From the NCBI GenBank assembly GCA_018267545.1, contig JAFDYG010000501.1, positions 1-42,542 of the forward strand: DNA of 42,542 nt. Direction: 5' to 3'. Below the pieces are notes generated by a model. That model had not been told where the DNA came from and searched no databases. It saw only the letters and a program-made list of their open reading frames with translations. Both the position numbers and the translations under genes were made by a program. This document shows positions 9,908 through 18,144 of the stretch, in pieces; positions within the stretch are counted from its first letter, which is position 1; the number at the start of each line of letters is the position of its first letter. The DNA comes from Bacteroidota bacterium (GTDB lineage: Bacteria > Bacteroidota > Bacteroidia > Chitinophagales > Chitinophagaceae).

Positions 9908-10879
9908 ATGGCAACCAACAATAAGAAGCTCACTTTCTCCGACTTCCTCAGCTATCTGGGGATGGCCGCTTGTGTGCTCTTTCTCTTCAAAGGAATGATA
10001 TATGTTCTCCACGGAAACGTCGTACTCTGTAGCTTTATATGCGCAGCCGTCTTGCTCGTCTTGCTGTTCTTTCCGACTCAACTTGTCAAATTCAAGCAGA
10101 AAAGTCAAAAAGAACCCAATCATGCACCAGAGATCTCGCTTAGCATTGTTTACGCTGTATTGGCCTTCGCCATGTTCCCGTTCATCTTTCATTCGGTAGA
10201 CGTGGAGTACACCCGGAAAGATGAAATCAAAAAGGCCGGCCTCGATAAGGTAGCCGCGATTCAGGAACTCCGAACCAATTATACCCTCGCGGTACGGAAT
10301 GAAGCCAATAAAAACAAAGTTGCCGCCCTGACGGAAATGAATAATTACCTGACAGCCTTTCAACCCGCCAAAGAAGGCTATAAAAGACAAATTGAGAGAC
10401 GATTCCCTGGAGCGGTTAATTTCACCGCAAACGATATGTACATCGCGAGCCGGATCAAGGTGCTGGCTTCCCGCGATAGCGCGACTATATCGGATAAGCT
10501 AACCCTCGATTCCCTCGACAAGGAATTCGACGAATATCAGCAAAAAGCGACTTCGACTTTCGAAAATTGGAGGCTGCTAACCATCGGCTATTACTACGAC
10601 GGTTGCGATAGTATGTATAAGAAATACTATGCCGTTGCCCTGACGAAGCTCCCTTCTTTCTCTTTCACGAAATCCTATGACAAAGGCAGGAGATTCGATA
10701 ACCCATTCGAATCATTGAGAGACGCGTCTATGATGATCCTTTTATTGGTGATATTCCTCAATCTCCTAGTGCACGCGTGTATCCTGGCTCCATATTTAAT
10801 CGCAGGCAGATACCACCAAAGGCTAAAAAGGAATACATCCGATTATGCACCACCGCCCGGCGCGGTAAAAAACCTGTAA
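9908..10879 (+). CDS. Polytopic membrane protein, unknown
   Basis: The 323-residue product has two membrane helices near the N-terminus (about 15-33 and 38-57), a third at about 77-96, and a fourth near the C-terminus (about 275-297). A mainly helical, charged soluble domain of about 175 residues lies between the third and fourth helices. I recognise no family. It starts 24 nt after the protease gene and 30 nt before the GTPase gene, inside the same run. Two things suggest it could be the membrane partner of that GTPase: the neighbouring position, and the lack of any membrane helix in the GTPase. That pairing is inference. Confidence 0.7.
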   Translation: MATNNKKLTFSDFLSYLGMAACVLFLFKGMIYVLHGNVVLCSFICAAVLLVLLFFPTQLVKFKQKSQKEPNHAPEISLSIVYAVLAFAMFPFIFHSVDVEYTRKDEIKKAGLDKVAAIQELRTNYTLAVRNEANKNKVAALTEMNNYLTAFQPAKEGYKRQIERRFPGAVNFTANDMYIASRIKVLASRDSATISDKLTLDSLDKEFDEYQQKATSTFENWRLLTIGYYYDGCDSMYKKYYAVALTKLPSFSFTKSYDKGRRFDNPFESLRDASMMILLLVIFLNLLVHACILAPYLIAGRYHQRLKRNTSDYAPPPGAVKNL

Positions 10880-10909
10880 ATTCTATAATCTCATCATTCA
10901 ATTCACTAT

Positions 10910-12070
10910 ATGGGCATAAAATTATCAGCAGCAGACCATATCGATTTCATCCGTAAGGGTGCCTATCCCGATGCGAAGATCAAACAACTCATGGACGATG
11001 GTACACTCAGTGGTAGCGAACTGGTTAAACTAGGCGTATTTACCCAGGAAAGACTGGACCAACTCCTATATGTATCTCCTCAGCAGCATATGGATCATAT
11101 TAAGGCAGGAAACTATAGTCAGGACAAAATACGGGCCTTATTGGAGGAAGGGATAATTCAGGAGCACGACCTCATCGGCCAAAGGATACTGTCTCCCGAA
11201 GCACTGAACGAGATCATGAAGAGACCCGTAAATGCCATGATGCTCGACTTCGACTGGAAAGACGTCCCCAAATTAATGGAGGATAGAGTTGACGTGTTCG
11301 TCTTAGGAGTAGCAGGATCTGGAAAGTCCACGTTCATGTCTGGCCTCATCTATTATGCCGAAAAAGCCGGCAGAATGAAGGCACTCATAGAAAACACAAC
11401 CGGATACAAATATTCTCAGGATTTAATAACGGCTGTAGAAAACAGATTACTCCTCCCGGCTACACCAGTGGAATATATTCAATATATGGCCTGTGATTTT
11501 AAAGACGACAGCAGTAAAATTCATCCACTGACCTTTATCGAAATGAGTGGCGAAGTCTTTCAAAAATGTTTTAGCGTTTCGAAAGAGCAATTGCCGGAAA
11601 AATTTAAGCAGTATTTTTTCGAAAGTCCCAATAATAAGATCATTTTTCTTACGATCGATTATAATATCCACGAAGAAAAAAGACGTATGGCTTACTCCCA
11701 GCGCTCACGCTTCGACTTTATTCTTCAATTCTTTGCAAAACATGGGACACTGGCAAGCACCGAAGCTATTTGCATTCTAATTACAAAATGGGACGAAAAC
11801 AAAGACCAGTCCGAAGACGCCGCAGCCAGATTCTTAAAACAGGAATACCTGGGCTTATATAATCTATGCAGAGAATATGAGCGGACTTATGGTTTAAAGT
11901 TCATCGTATTCCCTTTTAGTTTAGGAAAATTTGACGAAAGAAAGCGATACGAGTACAACGATCGGGACTCCGCAAGATTGTTCAATTGGCTATGCTCCTT
12001 TTCCTCTATCCGAATTCCGCCCAAAAAAGCCGGCTGGTTCTCTCGGATGTTTGGAAGCAATGAAAAATAA
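10910..12070 (+). CDS. P-loop GTPase with duplicated N-terminal helical module
   Basis: The 386-residue protein has a P-loop GVAGSGKST at 133-141 and a G4 motif ITKWDEN around 291-297 (T292, K293, D295), so it is a TRAFAC-type GTPase. I see no clear canonical DxxG; the segment FIEMSGE around 208-214 may take that place. The N-terminal 105 residues are an internal duplication: about 10-54 (starting HIDFIRKG) and 60-104 (starting HMDHIKAG) align closely, each a helical unit of about 45 residues. It resembles the single GTPases of bacterial conflict-type operons (DO-GTPase-like), but the exact family is uncertain. No membrane helix. It lies 30 nt after a membrane-protein gene and 23 nt before a single-pass protein gene. 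Confidence 0.72.
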   Translation: MGIKLSAADHIDFIRKGAYPDAKIKQLMDDGTLSGSELVKLGVFTQERLDQLLYVSPQQHMDHIKAGNYSQDKIRALLEEGIIQEHDLIGQRILSPEALNEIMKRPVNAMMLDFDWKDVPKLMEDRVDVFVLGVAGSGKSTFMSGLIYYAEKAGRMKALIENTTGYKYSQDLITAVENRLLLPATPVEYIQYMACDFKDDSSKIHPLTFIEMSGEVFQKCFSVSKEQLPEKFKQYFFESPNNKIIFLTIDYNIHEEKRRMAYSQRSRFDFILQFFAKHGTLASTEAICILITKWDENKDQSEDAAARFLKQEYLGLYNLCREYERTYGLKFIVFPFSLGKFDERKRYEYNDRDSARLFNWLCSFSSIRIPPKKAGWFSRMFGSNEK

Positions 12071-12093
12071 AATCAGAACAATACCCATCTTCG

Positions 12094-13794
12094 ATGAAAC
12101 TTAGAGATAATACAACCTGCGGATTGATAGCCTGGGGAACCAAACAAGGAGTAGAGGAGTTTTTTGCCTGTAACTTCCTCGAGAAAGAAACAAGGAGAGA
12201 CTATGGCTTGTACGATATCCGTCTCAGTTTTCAATTTTCGGGCCCAAAGTTTTCGTTTTATTGCATAGAACACTTCCCAGACTACAGCCGCATCACCATC
12301 TACCGGACCATCATCGACTGGGTGGGACGCGCGGGCTTCTACGCAATGACGATAGTCATTCCCGCCGGGCTGACTTTTAGGGAAAATAATAATATAGGAG
12401 AACTACTGAGCGTCCTTTCCGACAATTACTGGAGCAGATATATTGCCTCCGGGCCACGGCCCAATATGATTGACCACGAGGTTATCGAGGATAGTCAGCT
12501 CTTCGCAGCAATCATCGACGACAATAAGTATCGACTAATAGCAAATGAAGAAGATCCCCGTTCATCGGACGGAGAGGAGGTTTGTATTGTTCGATATAAG
12601 GATGAAACAGCCCTATCTGCTATATTCGAGAATTATGAAGGAGAAGAGTTTTTCAAGTATAAAAGGGTTTTCTTACTACCGACTGAAACGCCAACAATCA
12701 CTAGCAAACTTAGCGAGGTCAGTCTCACACCCTCTCCAAAATATTATTTCAAAATAGTAGCCCTGGAAGAGAGTTCGGGGGACTATCTCTTTAATATTTA
12801 CTATTCCTGTATAAGAAATGGGCAACAGGTGCTGAAGAATGAATGTTCCTACGAAGGAGATTATAATATAAAAACCGGGATTACCAGGCGCGATCAGCTA
12901 AAGATCACCCTGGAAAAAACGGGGTATCACCAAAAGGACATTGACCAGGACTATCTGTTTAATAAATTACACTCCGGCATAACTTCCAGGGAACATCCTG
13001 AAAAGGTACCCGTCCTTCTTAAAAAAAAACAGACGGACCAGGAACAGCAGCAATCATCTGGCGGCAATTCTAGCGAAAAGAAGACCGGGGGAATAATGGC
13101 TTGGTTTCGTGGGCTGAATACCGCTCCCAAAGCGGCCATTTGCACTCTACTCTTTTTTGGCACCATCGCCCTGGCCTCCCTTATCATAACCAATACTTCG
13201 GGTTCTGGCAAAAACAAAGAGGATAAAAAAGATACTACACATAATGGTCAACAACAAGGCAAAAAAAATCAGCAAGAGATAAAGCCGATAGCTCCTCAAG
13301 ATCTTGAGTTCATCGAAGATAGCACAGCTATGGCAAGAGTCCTTAATGATTATAAAAACCGTTTAATCCATTACGACGATGCCACCGAGCTATTAGTAAA
13401 AATAAAGAATCAATGGGGCGATGAAGGAGATAAAGAAAAGTATCAGGCGTACATAAAACAATTCAACTTTTTTAAATCTCAAATAGAAAACATTTACCAA
13501 CAACGACTCGCCGAGATAGCCAAATCCAACAAGGATAATAAAGACAATAATAAAGGCAATCAAAATTCTGGCTCCAATCACAACACTACATCACCCGGCA
13601 ACGCGACTACCGAACAAGGTAGGCTAAACGAAATAAACGCATTGTTCAATCTCGTAAAAAATTCTCAAAAAAAGGACGAAGTAAGAAAAGCACTAACGGT
13701 TATAAAAAGTTTAAAAACCCAACTCAAAAAACCCCACAGAGAAGTTGATGACGAAATACAAATTTTAAACGTCAAACTTGAAGCATTGCCATAA
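12094..13794 (+). CDS. Single-pass membrane protein with GTPase-associated-like N domain
   Basis: The 566-residue product has a globular N-terminal part (1-about 310), a membrane helix at about 346-366, and a C-terminal part that is Lys/Asn/Gln-rich and largely helical or disordered. A low-complexity linker rich in N, K, D and G runs about 479-505. The N-terminal segment with ITIYRTIIDWVGRAGFYAMT and an N-I-G-E-L-L helix looks like a domain seen beside GTPases in Bacteroidota conflict operons; I hold this only weakly. There is no signal peptide, so the N domain should be cytoplasmic, next to the GTPase encoded 23 nt upstream. The gene is visibly more A+T-rich than the srf genes before it, so it may have a different history. 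Confidence 0.68.
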   Translation: MKLRDNTTCGLIAWGTKQGVEEFFACNFLEKETRRDYGLYDIRLSFQFSGPKFSFYCIEHFPDYSRITIYRTIIDWVGRAGFYAMTIVIPAGLTFRENNNIGELLSVLSDNYWSRYIASGPRPNMIDHEVIEDSQLFAAIIDDNKYRLIANEEDPRSSDGEEVCIVRYKDETALSAIFENYEGEEFFKYKRVFLLPTETPTITSKLSEVSLTPSPKYYFKIVALEESSGDYLFNIYYSCIRNGQQVLKNECSYEGDYNIKTGITRRDQLKITLEKTGYHQKDIDQDYLFNKLHSGITSREHPEKVPVLLKKKQTDQEQQQSSGGNSSEKKTGGIMAWFRGLNTAPKAAICTLLFFGTIALASLIITNTSGSGKNKEDKKDTTHNGQQQGKKNQQEIKPIAPQDLEFIEDSTAMARVLNDYKNRLIHYDDATELLVKIKNQWGDEGDKEKYQAYIKQFNFFKSQIENIYQQRLAEIAKSNKDNKDNNKGNQNSGSNHNTTSPGNATTEQGRLNEINALFNLVKNSQKKDEVRKALTVIKSLKTQLKKPHREVDDEIQILNVKLEALP

Positions 13795-13811
13795 CCTTAA
13801 TACCCCCAAGT

Positions 13812-14561
13812 ATGAATCAAAAACTACTCATATTCCTCATTATAATGGCCGTAGCAGCCACCGCCATTGGCCTCTCTCAAGTCGACTGGTCCCAAAAAAC
13901 CAAAACACAACCAACGGTAGTCCAAACGAAATACTACAATCGGCTCGAAACCGAGATCGTGGCCCTTGGCAACGCGCCCTGGAACAAATTCGAATACAAC
14001 TCCTTGAAAAATCGCATCCAACAGAATGCCGAAGCCACGCCAGTCCCCCTAATCACCAAAGAACAACAAGAAAACCTAACCTCTCATCTCAATTCGGTCT
14101 ATTTCGGTCTACTGGAAAAAGAAATCATATCCGTCTGCAAGACGGCCGACCCTTCGGATGCCAAAGCAAAAACGCTAAACCAGGAACTCGGCGTCTTCCC
14201 CTCCGGCTTCCAGACACAAACCATCAAGACCCTCTCCGGATACCTCCGCACCTTCATGTCCGTCCCCTCCATACACTACAACGTCAGCAACTATACCGAA
14301 AACAGCATCTACGAATCCGCCACCAGTAACAGCTATACCAGCCGAATCCAGTCGGTTTTCGTCACCGATAACGTAAAGGATAATTCCAAGATAAAATCCC
14401 TGCTAAGGGACGACGAGAGTAAGATCAATATGCAACGAAAACACGACGACGTCTTTCGAAAACTCTGCCGCGACAGCCTACTCCGCAGATTCCCCTGTAG
14501 CGACTTCCGCCCCAACAACTTTTATTATAACAAATGTAAGCTCCAGGAATGCAACCTATAA
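13812..14561 (+). CDS. Exported/anchored cysteine-containing protein, unknown
   Basis: The 249-residue product starts with a hydrophobic segment (about 5-22) that is either a signal peptide or an N-terminal anchor. The remainder is soluble and helical. Cysteines sit in ISVCKTAD near residue 110 and in a C-terminal cluster (KLCRDS, FPCSDF, YNKCKLQEC), which suggests disulphides in the periplasm. It begins 17 nt after the previous stop and its last 13 nt overlap the next gene. I recognise no family. Its cysteine use and position suggest that it works with the two coiled-coil proteins that follow. Confidence 0.65.
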   Translation: MNQKLLIFLIIMAVAATAIGLSQVDWSQKTKTQPTVVQTKYYNRLETEIVALGNAPWNKFEYNSLKNRIQQNAEATPVPLITKEQQENLTSHLNSVYFGLLEKEIISVCKTADPSDAKAKTLNQELGVFPSGFQTQTIKTLSGYLRTFMSVPSIHYNVSNYTENSIYESATSNSYTSRIQSVFVTDNVKDNSKIKSLLRDDESKINMQRKHDDVFRKLCRDSLLRRFPCSDFRPNNFYYNKCKLQECNL

Positions 14562-15736
14562 GAATAATCATCTTATCTCTGTTCGCAATGTCAGTCCTGG
14601 TCCATGTAGCCCCAGCACAATCTATTACATTGAAAAAGACCGAGTTTGACAACATGAACGAGAAAATGGCAAAACTGCTGCAACAGCATGCCGACCAGAA
14701 AAACGACAGCCTCGACAAAGAGAAGAGTTATAAAAAACTTCAAGAACAGTGGACCGCAGACTCCATCCAATCGACGAAAGCCTTAGCCCCGGTCAACGCC
14801 GAACTGGCCCGGAAGAACGCCGCCCAGACACTACTCGAACAACAAGCCCAACAAGTCACAACCCAGCTACAACAAGACCAAAAGGAGATAGCCCGCATCA
14901 GAATGGATTCCAACGCGCGCGCAAAAGAGATAGAAGAAAAAGATAAAACCCTCGCTTCTGCCAATAAACAGCTCCTCGACAAAGGGCCCATCCAGCAACA
15001 AAAGAAAGAGCTGGAACAAAAAATCACCCTCCATCGACAGAAGAACGAAGAGTTGGCCGGACTGAAAAAGCAAAAAGAAGCGCAGCTGCCCGACCTGACG
15101 GCCAAAAGTCAGAAAATAGCCACTAGCCTTGCCACTCTCAACGCATCCCTCGCTGACGCTGCAAGGGCCAAAAGCAATAGCGACCAACTAAGCAATAGCT
15201 TACTGACAGACTTCAATAAAGACGTCACAGCCGTCACTTCAGAAACCTCGTTTTCGACAAAGTCGGTCGGCGACCTAAAAACCCGGGGAGAAAGGCTAGC
15301 CACCTATTTTAGAGATAACGAAACCTTCAAAAAGGCAATGGGTAGGCTCGACCAATATGCCTCCCTTTCCGCTGCCATTCAAAAAAGCCAGACCATCCTC
15401 CAACAACCGTATACGACCGAAACCTGTAACGCCGCATTGGACCAATTGAAAAAAGAGACACCCCTGACCCCCGAACAAAAAGTCATTACCGACAAATACA
15501 GGATTGCGCTGGAAGGTTATTGCAAGGTGAACACCGACTGCTATAATAAGGCCACTAAGGCAAAGGAATATATTCCTGACGCAAGGGTTGTCGCGGCCGG
15601 CTTATTTTCTGACCTATTACAACGCGTAGACCGCTCCAACTACCCTTTCCTGTACAACGAAGTCCAGCGACTGCTGGATAACAACGAAAAGAAACTCCCA
15701 TTCGACAGCAAAATACCAAAAACGACCTGTCAATGA
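14549..15736 (+). CDS. Secreted long coiled-coil protein, paralogue A
   Basis: The 395-residue product has a signal peptide (1-about 24, VHVAPAQ) and then a long coiled coil, about 30-235, full of Gln, Lys, Glu and Leu. A helical C-terminal domain follows, with the segments ETPLTPEQKVITDKY, EGYCKVNTDC (C-x5-C), NYPFLYNEV and a final TTCQ. The next gene has the same layout and the same landmark residues, so the two are tandem paralogues. The start overlaps the preceding gene by 13 nt and the stop overlaps the next ATG (ATGA). Such proteins could form periplasmic rods or spacers. That role is inferred only from shape. Confidence 0.72.
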   Translation: MQPIRIIILSLFAMSVLVHVAPAQSITLKKTEFDNMNEKMAKLLQQHADQKNDSLDKEKSYKKLQEQWTADSIQSTKALAPVNAELARKNAAQTLLEQQAQQVTTQLQQDQKEIARIRMDSNARAKEIEEKDKTLASANKQLLDKGPIQQQKKELEQKITLHRQKNEELAGLKKQKEAQLPDLTAKSQKIATSLATLNASLADAARAKSNSDQLSNSLLTDFNKDVTAVTSETSFSTKSVGDLKTRGERLATYFRDNETFKKAMGRLDQYASLSAAIQKSQTILQQPYTTETCNAALDQLKKETPLTPEQKVITDKYRIALEGYCKVNTDCYNKATKAKEYIPDARVVAAGLFSDLLQRVDRSNYPFLYNEVQRLLDNNEKKLPFDSKIPKTTCQ

Positions 15737-16932
15737 AAACTAGTTTACTCATACTCCTGATCATAGCCGGCGCCTTACAAACTGCAGTCGGGCAGGCTAC
15801 ATTACCCATACCAAGATACAATGAGATACAAGATAGTATTAACACAATCCTTCCACGCCAAAACCAAACCCTCAAAGACGCCAATAGCCGCCTAAAAAAG
15901 TCGATTGCTGAACTACAAAAAAAGATCGAGTCCCAATCCTCTCAGTCCACAAAGACGCTCCAAAGCAAAAACGAACAAATCGGCAAGGCCGACACACGCA
16001 TAACACAATTGACAGCCGACGTCCAGCAAAAGAAAACCTCATCCGCCGACCTCCGCGCAAGAATCAAACGATTTACAGACGTCGACTCCCCCAACCTTGT
16101 CAGAGAGATCCAATCCAGACAGGCTAGCATCGACAAACTGACAAAGGACGCCACCGACCATGACAAAGACGCCGGCATCCTCAAATCATTGACAGATTCC
16201 CTCAACAACGTATCAAAAGACTCCTCAGCCCTGATCACCCAGATCGCTGAGTTAGACAAGAATATCAACGCCACCATCGCCCAACAAAAGAAAGACGTGC
16301 AGGATACCCTGGCAAAATCCGTACAACTGGATATCAACCCAGACCGAAAAAATTACGATCGCCTGGTCCAACTCACAATCGAAGACCTTTCGGAAAGATC
16401 AAAATCCATCCTTTCCGATACCTCCTTTAACGAAGAAAGAGCCGCAAGCCTAAAAGCATACGTCACTACCATCTCCCCCTTCCTACCCAAAAAACCCGAG
16501 ATCGACCTGGACGGATACCTATCCCTATGCAAAGCCGTCCAAAGCGCCAAACACGCGGTGCAACACCCCTACGACTCGGTAGCCTGCCCCAATATCCTCG
16601 AATCGCTCAGACAACAACTTTCCGTCAGCACCACCCTAACCGCCCCACAAAAAGAGACGGTAAACAAATGGGCCAGACTGATCTCCAATTACTGTTCGGC
16701 AACCGCCACCTGCCGCTCGACGCTCGAAGACGCCCGTACCGACATCAACATCAACCAGCAGGAGGAAGCATATAAAAACCTGTTGACGGCAAGCAAGAAT
16801 GCAACCCTTAATGAATATCCCTTCCTCAAAACAGAAATGGAAAAAATGGCCCTTAAAGCCAGGGCTTTCAAAGGCAAAGGGAAGGAATTCGTCGACGAAA
16901 GCGCTATAAAAGAGGTGCAGTGTAAACAATAG
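15733..16932 (+). CDS. Secreted long coiled-coil protein, paralogue B
   Basis: The 399-residue product has a signal peptide (1-about 21, LQTAVGQ), a long coiled coil over about 40-190, and a C-terminal helical domain. Landmarks shared with paralogue A are: a cysteine before a helical segment (VACPNILESL), a T-L-T-x-x-Q-K motif, a C-x5-C pair (NYCSATATC), YPFLKTEM and a final VQCKQ. Identity is low outside these points, so the duplication is old and both copies have been kept. It is coupled to paralogue A by ATGA. It could assemble with A through the coiled coil; the shared cysteines suggest disulphides in the periplasm. Confidence 0.72.
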   Translation: MKTSLLILLIIAGALQTAVGQATLPIPRYNEIQDSINTILPRQNQTLKDANSRLKKSIAELQKKIESQSSQSTKTLQSKNEQIGKADTRITQLTADVQQKKTSSADLRARIKRFTDVDSPNLVREIQSRQASIDKLTKDATDHDKDAGILKSLTDSLNNVSKDSSALITQIAELDKNINATIAQQKKDVQDTLAKSVQLDINPDRKNYDRLVQLTIEDLSERSKSILSDTSFNEERAASLKAYVTTISPFLPKKPEIDLDGYLSLCKAVQSAKHAVQHPYDSVACPNILESLRQQLSVSTTLTAPQKETVNKWARLISNYCSATATCRSTLEDARTDININQQEEAYKNLLTASKNATLNEYPFLKTEMEKMALKARAFKGKGKEFVDESAIKEVQCKQ

Positions 16933-16935
16933 CAT

Positions 16936-18144
16936 ATGCTAAAACTCGTAGAAACACAAAACAAGTTTGTAACCTTTGTATTGCATCCACGCAATTACAC
17001 GCTCCTATATAATAAATTAAAGGCAGACATCGGCCTGATGGCCCTCCAACTCTTTGCCCGGCCAGACGTAAATGCAGTCTATACCTACTGGAGCACCGAG
17101 CTACCGGAGATACCCGAAGACACCCCGGCCAGAAACTTCCACCAACTGACCGAACAGGAGAAAGACGTCGTCGCAGACGAAATAGAGTCCGCCAAAGCCT
17201 CTATCCTTGCTCGTCTGGAAAACAACCCCGACCTCAAGACCATTGCAAAGGAATTACTCCTCATCCCTTCCGAAAAAGACGTCCTGGTCGTATCCAGGGG
17301 TTCCCGACTCTACCCCGTACTGACTCAATGGGGCTGCCGCCTCAACGACGATTCGAGCAACATCGACCCCCTGGCCAAGATCATCGATCGGCCAAGGTTA
17401 ACCTCAGCCGGAGTACTCATCGAACTCGCCTATACCGACGGCACAAAAGCCAGCCAAAAAGAATTCTATATCGGTTACATGGGCAAGGATAGTCTGCAAA
17501 CGACCAACGACGAAGGGCTCTACGACCGGGGTAGGTGCAAGCTGGAGACCAACTTCACGGTCTTCGACGTGGTCAAAGGACAGCAAGCTTATGTCCACAC
17601 CTTCACCGTCGTCCCCAACGGATCGTACAAGGCCGTGTTTCCCTATTTCACCACCGGTTCCATAAAAGTGGTGGACCAGGACGGTCAGCCATACGAAGAC
17701 GTAGAAGTTTCCATCTCCTATGACGGCGCCGAGGTGCTAATGCTCTCCGGCCCAGGAGGACAGATCCCACTTGAAGACCTCGAATCGGGCAAAACCATCT
17801 CCTTCGGCCCCGCCGCGATCCCCACCACAAAAAAGACCCAACTCATCCGGCAGCAAGGCAACGACTTCTTGCTCCAGCTGGACAGACCACCCGAAGTCGT
17901 CGAGCCGCCCCCACCCCCACCACCCGAACCAAAGTTTGTAAAAATAAGACTGGTAGGACACCGGAAACAACCGCTACCCGGTGTGCACGTCGAACTGAAG
18001 TACAACGGCAAGACCCGTGAAGAAGTCACGGACGCAGAAGGCTACTGCACCCTGCCCCACGAATCATTTGTCGACAAGGAGAAGGTTACGGTCTTCATTG
18101 ACCCCAAAAAGAATAAGGAAGCCCTAAAAAATAGCCGTAAATGA
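16936..18144 (+). CDS. Protein with Ig-like/carboxypeptidase-regulatory-like domain
   Basis: The 402-residue product lacks a signal peptide. An N-terminal helical part (1-about 110) is followed by mainly beta segments. One unit around 235-275 contains GSIKVVDQDGQPYEDVEV. A Pro-rich linker (about 317-330, EPPPPPPPEP) precedes a second unit, about 332-385, containing KQPLPGVHVELKYNGKTREE. Both carry the turn (x-P-L/Y-x-G/D-V-x-V) typical of carboxypeptidase-regulatory-like or Ig-like domains. These usually bind or extend and are not enzymes. It is coupled to the next gene by ATGA; that gene encodes a membrane protein with similar domains. Without an export signal it may be cytoplasmic or exported by an unseen route. 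Confidence 0.66.
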   Translation: MLKLVETQNKFVTFVLHPRNYTLLYNKLKADIGLMALQLFARPDVNAVYTYWSTELPEIPEDTPARNFHQLTEQEKDVVADEIESAKASILARLENNPDLKTIAKELLLIPSEKDVLVVSRGSRLYPVLTQWGCRLNDDSSNIDPLAKIIDRPRLTSAGVLIELAYTDGTKASQKEFYIGYMGKDSLQTTNDEGLYDRGRCKLETNFTVFDVVKGQQAYVHTFTVVPNGSYKAVFPYFTTGSIKVVDQDGQPYEDVEVSISYDGAEVLMLSGPGGQIPLEDLESGKTISFGPAAIPTTKKTQLIRQQGNDFLLQLDRPPEVVEPPPPPPPEPKFVKIRLVGHRKQPLPGVHVELKYNGKTREEVTDAEGYCTLPHESFVDKEKVTVFIDPKKNKEALKNSRK

